Shown in pieces: positions 7,207 to 16,229 of a stretch of DNA of 64,000 nucleotides. The stretch spans positions 496,001-560,000 of the forward strand of contig JAJCXM010000008.1 in NCBI GenBank assembly GCA_029263455.1. Direction: 5' to 3'. Below the pieces are notes generated by a model, which was given only the letters and a program-made list of their open reading frames with translations, had not been told where the DNA came from and did no database searches. Positions within the stretch are counted from its first letter, which is position 1. The number at the start of each line of letters is the position of its first letter. The position numbers and the translations under genes were made by a program. The DNA is from Holophagae bacterium (lineage in GTDB: Bacteria > Acidobacteriota > Holophagae > Acanthopleuribacterales > Acanthopleuribacteraceae).

Positions 7207-9600
7207 TTATTTGTCGTCAGTTTTTGATAACAGAGCGGCTAGTACATGGTGGCTCTGAGCGCGCCATGTGCCCCAGGTAGATCCTGCCGGAACTTTGCGG
7301 GCCGCAACTCTATGACCCGCTTCTTGAAGTGCCGTCACCAATTCGGCGTGGTCACGTTGGTAAAAGTAGTCCTGTTCCGGTGAGCCCTGCTCATAGCCAG
7401 ACCATTCCATGTAGATGTCGAGTGCCAGGTTCTCTGTCGCAGCCCGAAGCAGATCGCGCCTTAAGTGAATGTGCAAATCGATTCCTTGGCTGGCAACACG
7501 GGCGAAAGAATTCGAATACTGCAAGGCAGTCATCATGCTGGCGTAAGCGCCGGCACCTGTACCGGTTATCGCCCTCGCGTCCCGCGCTGAGATGAGCCTG
7601 TAACGTTGCTCAAGGAATGGAATCAATTCTTTGCCGAGCATATCAATATAGTCACCACGCTGTTTGCCGGCACTTTCACCATAAATACCAAATTGACCTT
7701 TGTTGAAAGCAACGAATACGACAACGGCAGCCGCGACCGGATCGGGCATCTGGCTATCCAGCGCCTGGCCCATCAAACCAAACTCAAGTGCCTGATCACC
7801 GTTGCATACGACAAGTAATGGATATGATTGTTCACCCTTGCCATAGCCTGAAGGGAGATAGACGCTGAGCGTTCGCGTTCCAGTTAGTTGGCTTTCAATA
7901 GTGATTACGTCGAGGACGCCCGCATCCGTTGCATCATGATCCATTAAATAGGCCGCTTCTTCCCATTTAGGCATCACTAGCTCAGAAAACGAGCCCTTGC
8001 TGCCAATAACGATCTTTTTGTTTCGAGGATCGGATTGCGGCTTTTCAAAATCCTCGATGAAGCGGTACTCCAAGCGTGCATTTGGTTCAACCGTGTAGCT
8101 CCTGTAATGAAAGTCAGAGCCGGGAACGTTGAACATTGATGCGCCTCTGGGAGCCAAGTCACTAGCCATGACAAGGTCGGTCGCCTCCGTTTGATAAATG
8201 AAGTGGACCAGCCGATCTCCTTCGAGCAATGGCATCGTAGGGTGCTTTTCAAAGAAGTCAGCGATTTGGGACTTTTTGTCCTCTGCCCCGGATAACTGCC
8301 GCACGAATTTCCCGAACTCGGAGTTGGCCGTCAGCGAGGGCAAGTCGACAGTTGACGCTTTCAGAGACGCCGATGCGACCACATTAATGGCGGCGATTTC
8401 TAGGTAATTGCGCACGTAAAAACGTTTGCCATCACAGGCGGGCATATTGAATCCGCCCGTATCCAAGGCGTGTATTTGTGCCTCAGTCTCATAGCCGCTT
8501 GGCGATGCTCGACCCACATACAAGTCGCCATCCGCCCCCCATGTGACTAGCCGATCGTTGACGAGAATCATGCGCCCAATTCCTGGCTCTCTTGATCGCC
8601 AAACTCGTTCCCCTGAATCCATCGCAACGCAAACAAGTATGCGCCCATTGATTCCGTAGAGATGATCTTGATAGACCAGAGGGCCCTGGTAGGTGTTCTT
8701 GAAATCCGCGTAGACTAATGCTTCTGTAATATGCCATGCCTGTTCTGTTTGTTGGATATCGTAGGCGGCGAAATCTCCGTAATAGCCACTGCGGCTAAGC
8801 AAGAATCGGTTTGAATTGAGGCGCTGAGCTCGCGCAATGGCACTGAACTCTTTGTCGCTTGTTAGCTGCGTCCACAATATTTTGCCGTCGGTCGGATCCA
8901 GCCCCATAACGTGGCTATTGGTATTGCATAGGATCTGTTCAACGCCCGCCAGCTCAATGAGGATTGGCGATTGATAAAAGACGGTACCTGTGCCGGAGCA
9001 CCATATCTGTTCGCCGGTTTCCACGTTAAAAGCGCAAAAACTATTGCCCTGCTCGCCGCCCACTTCAATCACCACATGTCCGGCTGCCATGATTGGGGAA
9101 CTGGTGAATCCCCAAGGCGGAGATTTGGCGCCCTGTGTTTCAACCAAATTGAAACGCCAGATCTGTTTGCCGCTGCGCTGATCGAGCGCGAAGAAATCTC
9201 CGTGAGGACCTAATCCAAATACTTGACCGTCATCACACAGTGGCGTTGATGTTGGTCCATCAACAGAGCCGCCATGTCCTTTGTAAGTCGGGCCAATTTT
9301 GTAACGCCAAAGCGTTTCACCTGAGTCGGTACTGAGCGCCACAAGGTAGTCGTCCGTTGCATCTGAAAACATAGTGAAGAGCTGGGTACCGTCGACGATG
9401 ATGTCTGAATAACCTGAGCCCAGCGGTTGACGCCATCCCAGTTCGAGGCTGAAAGCCGAAGATTCTTCAAAGAGTTTGTCCACCTCGATGCGCCCATTAC
9501 CGCTTGGCCCCATGAATTGATTCCAAAGCGCTTCGTCTGCGTTTACTGTTGGCACGCCCGAGAGCAGCATGCACAGAACCGGTAAGGAAAAACATCGCAT
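7207..9600 (-). CDS. PQQ-like beta-propeller fused to a degenerate alpha/beta-esterase domain
   Basis: 797 residues with signal peptide (MRCFSLPVLCMLLSGVPTVNA) and GGAGGG five bases before the ATG. Residues about 25-420 carry PQQ-like blades, for example 'LVALSTDSGETLWRYKIG', 'FFALDQRSGKQIWRFNLV' and 'VMGLDPTDGKILWTQL'. Residues about 560-790 resemble the esterase D/enterochelin-esterase family: 'LTGTRTLSVYLPSGYGKGEQSYPLLVV', then 'GKELIPFLEQRYRLI', then 'RAITGTGAGAYASM'. Family members have GxSxGG at the last site; here it reads GTGAG, so the nucleophilic serine is absent and hydrolysis is unlikely. A late 'AQSHHVLAALL' resembles the usual His region. The role may be structural or binding; whether PQQ is bound is unknown. 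A related propeller is cut by the right edge. Confidence 0.7.
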   Translation of the reverse strand: MRCFSLPVLCMLLSGVPTVNADEALWNQFMGPSGNGRIEVDKLFEESSAFSLELGWRQPLGSGYSDIIVDGTQLFTMFSDATDDYLVALSTDSGETLWRYKIGPTYKGHGGSVDGPTSTPLCDDGQVFGLGPHGDFFALDQRSGKQIWRFNLVETQGAKSPPWGFTSSPIMAAGHVVIEVGGEQGNSFCAFNVETGEQIWCSGTGTVFYQSPILIELAGVEQILCNTNSHVMGLDPTDGKILWTQLTSDKEFSAIARAQRLNSNRFLLSRSGYYGDFAAYDIQQTEQAWHITEALVYADFKNTYQGPLVYQDHLYGINGRILVCVAMDSGERVWRSREPGIGRMILVNDRLVTWGADGDLYVGRASPSGYETEAQIHALDTGGFNMPACDGKRFYVRNYLEIAAINVVASASLKASTVDLPSLTANSEFGKFVRQLSGAEDKKSQIADFFEKHPTMPLLEGDRLVHFIYQTEATDLVMASDLAPRGASMFNVPGSDFHYRSYTVEPNARLEYRFIEDFEKPQSDPRNKKIVIGSKGSFSELVMPKWEEAAYLMDHDATDAGVLDVITIESQLTGTRTLSVYLPSGYGKGEQSYPLLVVCNGDQALEFGLMGQALDSQMPDPVAAAVVVFVAFNKGQFGIYGESAGKQRGDYIDMLGKELIPFLEQRYRLISARDARAITGTGAGAYASMMTALQYSNSFARVASQGIDLHIHLRRDLLRAATENLALDIYMEWSGYEQGSPEQDYFYQRDHAELVTALQEAGHRVAARKVPAGSTWGTWRAQSHHVLAALLSKTDDK

Positions 9601-10101
9601 CAGAACCCTCCGTTTGGCAAAAAGACGAAGTCATTATCTGGTTTGCGTGCAAAAGATTGCAATGATGGGCAAGACTTTTTATCAAGTTTTTACTTTTCAA
9701 TAACACCTCCAAATAGAAAGAACTTAAAGGAGCAATGTTTTTCATGGGCTGATCCATAAATGAGTCGTTTTGCGATCATTCTTGGGCTACAACGTTGCCG
9801 GAATTGGGATTGTTGTCTCGAAGCAACCGATTTGGTTACAAGCATAGAGCTGCGGGTTAACACTCTGGACTAGTCACGCTGCGTATAAATGTTACGCAGG
9901 TCACGTTATTTCCGTAGTCTCCATCACAACTAATGCTTTATGGGGGCGGTTTCTCGGCCTGAGCTTGACGCTTAATTTCGCAGCACCCTAAGTTTGATTT
10001 ACGGAATAGGCAACTCAACACCGTGACCAGCGGCAAGTTTTTCCCACAAGGAAACGAAATTTTGCGCCGCGTAGCTTGAGGCACCCTGAAGGAGGTCCAC
10101 C
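9601..10101. other. Divergent intergenic region, 501 bp
   Basis: Lies between divergently read genes and must hold both promoters. An inverted repeat CTGCGTA/TACGCAG occupies 9879-9899. No gene or RNA structure recognised otherwise. Confidence 0.55.
9879..9899. repeat. Inverted repeat CTGCGTA-N7-TACGCAG
   Basis: Seven-base perfect arms (9879-9885 and 9893-9899) with a seven-base centre, flanked on both sides by TCACG. It lies about 200 bp upstream of the FG-GAP gene. It could be a regulator-binding dyad; no regulator is identified. Confidence 0.4.
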
Positions 10102-13100
10102 ATGAATCTTGAAGTTCTTCGATGTCAAAGGATGTTTGTGATTGGCCTCTGGATTGGAATGGTGAACATGGTGACGTTTGGCCAATCCACCTTCACCGAT
10201 ACGGGACAGACCTTGGGGAATAGCACAAGCAAACGCGTTGCGTTGGGCGACCTCAATGGTGACGGTCGTCCGGATGCGTTTGTCGCCAATTCTAGCGGGG
10301 CGAACAAAGTTTGGTTCAACAACGGGGTTGGTACGTTTTCAGATAGTGGCCAATTCCTGGGTAGTGCTAACAGTGAGGGCGTTGTCTTAGTCGATTTGGA
10401 TGGACTGAATGGCTTGGACGTGGTGGTCGCCAATGCGTTCGCCGACAATCAGGTTTGGGTGAACGATGGCACTGGTTTATTCACCGCAGGCCAGGCATTT
10501 GAGCCTATGCAAAGTAACGACGTTGCCATGGGTGATTTGAATGGAGATAACTTTGTGGATTTCTTCTTCGCCAACCATATGGAGAATAGTGTGTGGTTCA
10601 ACGACGGAAGCGGAATGCTAATCAATAGCGGGCAGAGCCTGGGTAGCTCGACTAGTTACTCGGTCGCTTTGGGAGATTTGGACGGCGATGGTGATTTGGA
10701 TGCGTTTCTTGCCAACGGTGGTAGCGGCGTCATGGACCGTATATGGGTAAACCAAGGCGGAGCGCAGTTAGGAACGGAGGGTCAGTTCGCCGACAGCGGT
10801 CAAACACTCGGAACAGCTTGGGCTTACGATGTGGATCTCGGTGACCTCGACGGCGATGGCGACCTGGATGCGTTTTTGGCCAATTGGTTCCCTAATGCGA
10901 ACACCGTCTGGATCAACCAAGGTGGTATTCAGGGCGGTATACAGGGAGTCTTCAACGACAGTGGCCAGAGCTTGGGCAGTGCCGCATCACTTGGCGTGAG
11001 TTTAAGCGATGTGGACGGTGACAGCGACCTCGACGCCTTCGTCGCGAACAATTTTCCGGAAGGTAATCGAGTATGGCTCAACAATGGCAGCGCTTCCTTT
11101 GTTGACAGTGGCCAAACACTGGGTGCGGCCAGCACACATTACGACGCTGCGTTGACGGATCTTGATGGCGACGGCGACATTGACGCCTTTAGCGCCGCCT
11201 TTGAACCCAATTTCGTGTTCCGCAACGATTCACCGCCACCCGTTAACCCTGAAGGCTGGCAAATACAAGGTGTTGCGACGCGTGCCAACGTAGGCTTGGG
11301 CTGCGCAATCGCACTTGACAGCAATGGTCGCCCGCATATGGCATACGTGCGGCGCGTTTCGAAGCGGTCCGGAAACGACGCCCAACTGTTTTATGTTCGC
11401 TGGGACGGTATTCAATGGCAATCGATGTTTGTCGACGAGGCGCCGTATATGGTAGGGGATGGGGGATTCGTCTCTCTTTGCCTTGATAGCAACGACCTAC
11501 CACATATTGCATACAGCGCGGGAAGTTTCGGTACTCGTACACCCCGATACGCCCATTGGAATGGAAGTTGGGACCTTCAAGACATCGGTTTACCCGACGA
11601 GGCCATCAACCCGCAAGTCAGCTTGCAGCTTGATTCGATGGATCGTCCTCACATTGTCTATTTTGACCAGGGTAGTCGAGAAATTCGCTATCGCATGTTT
11701 GACGGCACTTGGACTGTTGAAACTATTTACAATCTCCCAGTGGGTCTTTCACAACCGATCCCTAGGCTCGCTTTGGATTCATTGGGAGTACCGCATGTGA
11801 GTTTTATGGTAGAAGGCATGGTCGATTATGACGTTTATCATGCGACACGAACTGGGATGATGTGGCAGCTCGAGGTCATCTCCGTTACAGACGGGACATT
11901 CAATGATTATTCGGCTATCGCAATTGACTCCATGGACCGACCACTCGTCGCCTATGCTGATGGCATTTTCGCAGATCAGCTGAAGCTGGCCGCTTGGGAT
12001 GGCGTGAATTGGCAAATAGAAACGGCATATGATGGCGAATCGTTTTTCAATAAACGTGTGAACCTAATGCTTGCAAGTGACGATACCCGACACCTGACCC
12101 TCGTCGTTGATGATTTTGTCGACGCATTACTGCACCTCCAAAAGAATGGCGCAAGCTGGGAGATTGACGTCATCGACAATAGCGCCCCCTTCGGATCAAA
12201 TTCGCATGCCGTCCTCGACGGATCCGGATCCGTCATGGTGTGTTACTACACCACGCGCTACGCTACGTTACGTTACGCGAGCTGGGGGCCAAATTGGCAG
12301 GTACAATCGCTTCCGGATCCAGGACAGACGACGGCGGTCTCGATTAGTGTGTACAACAATAAGCCGAATATCGCCTACGCAAACCAATCCACGGGCCAGA
12401 TACTTTCATCCCAATGGGAAGAACCATGGATGACCGAGCCCGTCGACTTCATCATCAATCCGGTATTGGAACTAGATAGCTCGAGCTCCGACACCTTGCG
12501 GCACATAAGTTACTATGACGCCGACAATCAAACTCTGCTTTTTACTTATTTTAAAGATGGAATATGGGGTACCGTGACCGTAGACGATACTGCCGATGTA
12601 GGTCGCTACAATCGTTTGGTGGGGAACCGTGTTGACAACATCCGCATTGCCTATTGGAACGCGACCAGTCAGAGGATCAGGTTGGCGATATCAACCTCAC
12701 CGAGTGCCACGTTCGACCGTTATACGAATGCCGTCGGACCAGCGCTCGATTCAACCAGCGGTTCGCTGTCCATTTCGTCCGACGCGGACCGAAACATCTT
12801 TATCGCATATCACGATGGGGTGAACGATGACCTTCGCCTGGCCACCTGGAACAATATGGCCTCACAATTTACGGACGTACAGGTGTATGGCGCCGGTGTT
12901 GTTGCGGGGCGGGTGAACAGCATTCAGTGCGATGGCAGTACGGGTTTCCCGACGATTGCAACCATCGATGAAAGCAGTAATAGGCTTGTATACGGCTGGT
13001 TCGACGGCGGCGGCTGGAATTTCGATGACGCCATTACTCTAAGTGAGAACGTGACGTCGTTGGCGTTAACCCTTGGTTTGGACTCCTACGACAGGCCAAG

Positions 13101-13971
13101 AATCCTGTACACGATTGATAGCGGCGTCATCCGAATCGCCGCCAAGCGAAATGGCGTTTGGTTCCAAGAAACTATTACCGATTCCGCTGTCAATTCGATC
13201 ATCGATGCGGCACTCGATGCGCGACCTCACGTTGCCTTTATCAATCCGTCCAATCAGGTGGCTTACGCCTTCCGTAATGCCACCTTGGATGTCGATGTCA
13301 GCGATCCTGCGGCTCCTCCATACTCAACGGGCGGCTACTACAACCCACTGGCTGCTTGCAGCGCGGTTCAAGATCTGTTCTTGCCCAAGCTTGGCGCCCG
13401 ACATGCTAAAAGTTCAAAGCGAAACCAACTTGTCCCCAGCTTACTAGATGATCTGTCTGTGTTTGGAGCCATGACCGCGCTGTTCGATGCCACCCCGGGC
13501 GGCCAACATTTCTTGAACTTCTACGATACCCATGCTTCGGAAATGGGGCAATTGGGCATCGCCAATCCATTCCTGCTTTGGGATAGCTATGGCACCCTGC
13601 AAAACTTCATACCCGGAATCGAAGCAATGGTCTCCGGCAACGGTGATGAATTCATTGTGGATCAGCAAATGGTCGACGACGCGCTCGATATTTGGCAACG
13701 ACTGGCTACTGCTGGCTCGACGGAACTCGCGGACGCGATCAACGTCGAGCTGACCGCATCAAATAACCTCCAGGACTGGGTCGGGCTGTCGTTTGACGAA
13801 TGGGCCGAAGCCATTGGCGTTGCCCCCCATTTCCTAGAATCGCTGTGGCCTTATTGGCGGGTGGGTGGCGACACGTTTTGTGGCAATGTAGCGCCACCCT
13901 CGATCCTGACATATGTATGCCTCATTAATAGCGGCGAAACCTGCGCCAATCTCTCTGCTTGCCCATTGTGA
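10102..13971 (+). CDS. Large secreted FG-GAP/VCBS propeller protein
   Basis: 1289 residues; GGAGG lies seven bases before the ATG, and a signal peptide runs to about residue 28. Residues about 30-375 contain seven FG-GAP/VCBS-type repeats with a calcium-binding-like loop, e.g. VALGDLNGDGRPDAFVAN and VDLGDLDGDGDLDAFLAN, enough for one seven-bladed integrin-like propeller. Residues about 385-1080 hold a second series built on 'LDSxxRPHIAY' (ALDSNGRPHMAYV, CLDSNDLPHIAYS, QLDSMDRPHIVYF and others), giving one or two further propellers. The last 200 residues are mainly helical with 'AACSAVQDLFLPKLG' and several cysteines. No catalytic motif is apparent. A role in surface binding or adhesion is typical of such proteins but not shown. 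Confidence 0.75.
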   Translation: MNLEVLRCQRMFVIGLWIGMVNMVTFGQSTFTDTGQTLGNSTSKRVALGDLNGDGRPDAFVANSSGANKVWFNNGVGTFSDSGQFLGSANSEGVVLVDLDGLNGLDVVVANAFADNQVWVNDGTGLFTAGQAFEPMQSNDVAMGDLNGDNFVDFFFANHMENSVWFNDGSGMLINSGQSLGSSTSYSVALGDLDGDGDLDAFLANGGSGVMDRIWVNQGGAQLGTEGQFADSGQTLGTAWAYDVDLGDLDGDGDLDAFLANWFPNANTVWINQGGIQGGIQGVFNDSGQSLGSAASLGVSLSDVDGDSDLDAFVANNFPEGNRVWLNNGSASFVDSGQTLGAASTHYDAALTDLDGDGDIDAFSAAFEPNFVFRNDSPPPVNPEGWQIQGVATRANVGLGCAIALDSNGRPHMAYVRRVSKRSGNDAQLFYVRWDGIQWQSMFVDEAPYMVGDGGFVSLCLDSNDLPHIAYSAGSFGTRTPRYAHWNGSWDLQDIGLPDEAINPQVSLQLDSMDRPHIVYFDQGSREIRYRMFDGTWTVETIYNLPVGLSQPIPRLALDSLGVPHVSFMVEGMVDYDVYHATRTGMMWQLEVISVTDGTFNDYSAIAIDSMDRPLVAYADGIFADQLKLAAWDGVNWQIETAYDGESFFNKRVNLMLASDDTRHLTLVVDDFVDALLHLQKNGASWEIDVIDNSAPFGSNSHAVLDGSGSVMVCYYTTRYATLRYASWGPNWQVQSLPDPGQTTAVSISVYNNKPNIAYANQSTGQILSSQWEEPWMTEPVDFIINPVLELDSSSSDTLRHISYYDADNQTLLFTYFKDGIWGTVTVDDTADVGRYNRLVGNRVDNIRIAYWNATSQRIRLAISTSPSATFDRYTNAVGPALDSTSGSLSISSDADRNIFIAYHDGVNDDLRLATWNNMASQFTDVQVYGAGVVAGRVNSIQCDGSTGFPTIATIDESSNRLVYGWFDGGGWNFDDAITLSENVTSLALTLGLDSYDRPRILYTIDSGVIRIAAKRNGVWFQETITDSAVNSIIDAALDARPHVAFINPSNQVAYAFRNATLDVDVSDPAAPPYSTGGYYNPLAACSAVQDLFLPKLGARHAKSSKRNQLVPSLLDDLSVFGAMTALFDATPGGQHFLNFYDTHASEMGQLGIANPFLLWDSYGTLQNFIPGIEAMVSGNGDEFIVDQQMVDDALDIWQRLATAGSTELADAINVELTASNNLQDWVGLSFDEWAEAIGVAPHFLESLWPYWRVGGDTFCGNVAPPSILTYVCLINSGETCANLSACPL

Positions 13972-14113
13972 AGAAGACTTCCTAGTGGATCGTGCGTTGA
14001 CAAGGCCTTTGCGCCCTCATAGACTCGGGAGTAATCTAATAGTTACGATTTCTAAAACCGAAGGATTCAATCTAGCGAAGGACTCAATAGGTGACGACCA
14101 TGAACACATTCAA

Positions 14114-15955
14114 ATGATGAAGACAAAGTTCAATTGGATATGGCTCATTGCGATGCCCGCGTGTGCCCAGGTCTATCAATACACGGGCGAATTCTTTACC
14201 GATGTTGTTCCGCCTTATACGTTAACCGACAGGGTTGTCGGGAGCATTGAGTTTTCACCGCCCTTACCGGCATTCGCATCTAACTTGGACTCGATCTGTT
14301 ACATTACAGACTTTAATTTCTCCGATGGTGTTCAAACGCTCAATCCATCCAATGCAGTCGTCTGCTCCTTAGATGTGGACACCGATGGTGAGGGTAGGAT
14401 CGTCAAGTGGGTTGGCTATATTCGCGAGGCTAATGTCATGCCTGGCGATCCCATCTCAACGATCGACATTTCAGAGTTCGGTGATAATGTCGGTTCGGGA
14501 CCCGCCGGCAGCGACGCCTGTGCCGGGTTTTCACTCACCGAGTACGCCTTTAATTCGACTCCAGCCACGTGGACGGCAACATTACCAACGGGCACACCCG
14601 CGTCCTATGCTTTTACGGGCAGTCCTTTTACTGCAATCGAACCGCCCTATTCTCTGGGTGGTGTTTTGACGGGGTCATTCCAAGTGTCCAACCCGCTTCC
14701 AGCTGGCCAGTCGCTCACAGACATAGGGCACGCCATTACCAGCTTCAGTTTTGACGATAGTATTGCCATTCGCACGGAACTCAATAGCGAAATTTGTCAA
14801 TTTGATCTGAAGATTGACATGGCAGGTCACATCAAAGAATGGCATATCACCGTGCGCGAAGTTCCATCAACCATGGGCGTCTCTCAACACAGCATTTCGA
14901 CATCGTTCTTGGGTGATTTTGTGGGATCGGGCGTAGCAGGCAATTTTGATTGTGGTCCTCTTACCTTGAGCCCATTCGCTAGCGTGAATGTGGCTGGGAC
15001 TTGGGACGACCCACTACCCATGGGTGTTCCAACGACGTATCAATACGAAGGAGCATTGTTCACCAGTGTCCAGGCTCCCTATACCACCAGCCAAAACGTA
15101 TCGGGCTTCGTGCAGTTCAATAATCCATTGCTGCCGTTTCTCAGCAACGTTAACATGGAAGATTGCTTGCTGGATTACACGTTTGACGACGGATTGCAGA
15201 TACGCAGCCCATTGGATAGCGAGGTGTGTGGGTTTTACCTATCGACAGATCTAAACGGTCATATGACGAGCTGGTCCGCGACGTTACGCGCCTTAAATTT
15301 TGTAACCGGCCAACCCCAGCATACGATTCAATTTGCCAATAATGGCGATGCGGCAGGGTCGGTAACGGCTGGAGCCGAGGCTTGTTCGCCGGCAAGTTTC
15401 GTGGTCGTGGGCTCAAACGAAGTGCCGGGTACGTGGAGCGATCCATTACCACCGTCAACTCCGGCGGTCTATTTTTATTTGGGTGATTTTTACGAAACCG
15501 CTAGTCTACCTTTCTCACGACGCCACCGAGTACGGGGCCGTATTTCGCTTGCGAGCCCTTTAGCGCCGAACATGAACAATCCTTCTTTAGATCGTCATAT
15601 TTCAAACTACCAGTTTCATGACGGACTGGTGAAATTGAACAAACAGAATTCGTTCTATTGCACGGCCAGTTTAGCTACTGACGATAACGGCGACATTATC
15701 CATTGGGATTTCAGTCTGAATCAATTTGCAGGTCTTGAGCATCAAGTTAGAATCCAAAATAAGGGGTTACAGCTAGGCGATTTCGCGGCCGCTGTTTTGT
15801 CCGGATCCTGTAGTGACGCTATGGTTGATTACACGGCTTCCACGGACCAAACCGGAACATGGATACGCATGTGTCCTATTTTATTAACCTCATTAGAAGA
15901 TTGGCCTCAACCGAGCAATATTTTGGATTTATTAGGCCTCAATTGCGGCTGGTGA
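14114..15955 (+). CDS. Secreted protein of four tandem copies of an unrecognised domain
   Basis: 613 residues from ATG 14114 (or 14117). The frame stays open to 13913, but that stretch overlaps the previous gene and would hide the signal peptide MMKTKFNWIWLIAMPACAQ. The ribosome site is poor. The mature protein is four repeats of about 145 residues, each starting Y.Y.G..F......PY....V.G (VYQYTGEFFTDVVPPY, SYAFTGSPFTAIEPPY, TYQYEGALFTSVQAPY, VYFYLGDFYETASLPF), then 'F.DG...L...N..C....' and a later 'G...G.....C'. Paired cysteines recur in each copy, so disulphides are likely. The four units end in a short tail. I do not recognise the domain; the pattern resembles beta-rich modules of PEP-CTERM-type exported proteins, but this protein has no sorting signal. 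It follows the FG-GAP gene by 142 bp. Confidence 0.7.
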   Translation: MMKTKFNWIWLIAMPACAQVYQYTGEFFTDVVPPYTLTDRVVGSIEFSPPLPAFASNLDSICYITDFNFSDGVQTLNPSNAVVCSLDVDTDGEGRIVKWVGYIREANVMPGDPISTIDISEFGDNVGSGPAGSDACAGFSLTEYAFNSTPATWTATLPTGTPASYAFTGSPFTAIEPPYSLGGVLTGSFQVSNPLPAGQSLTDIGHAITSFSFDDSIAIRTELNSEICQFDLKIDMAGHIKEWHITVREVPSTMGVSQHSISTSFLGDFVGSGVAGNFDCGPLTLSPFASVNVAGTWDDPLPMGVPTTYQYEGALFTSVQAPYTTSQNVSGFVQFNNPLLPFLSNVNMEDCLLDYTFDDGLQIRSPLDSEVCGFYLSTDLNGHMTSWSATLRALNFVTGQPQHTIQFANNGDAAGSVTAGAEACSPASFVVVGSNEVPGTWSDPLPPSTPAVYFYLGDFYETASLPFSRRHRVRGRISLASPLAPNMNNPSLDRHISNYQFHDGLVKLNKQNSFYCTASLATDDNGDIIHWDFSLNQFAGLEHQVRIQNKGLQLGDFAAAVLSGSCSDAMVDYTASTDQTGTWIRMCPILLTSLEDWPQPSNILDLLGLNCGW

Positions 15956-16229
15956 ATAGAGTCCTGGCCGCTAAGTAGGTTTCTCAGTTGTTTGGGTACA
16001 AAGACGGCACTATAGGAAAACGATGGCGGAAATCGGCCAGGCTGGGAACTGGCTATTGATACGTTCTTGATCAAATGACTTCATTATCTGATTTGAGCAA
16101 TTGCTCCTGTCTTGGTTCGGACACCCCAAGTAAGCGCAAATAGGATTGATTATCCACGGTTCGCCAGCGTGCATTAAAGCCTCAGAGCGTTGAGGCCGAA
16201 AATACGGTTAACCACCTATCGGAGCGAGC

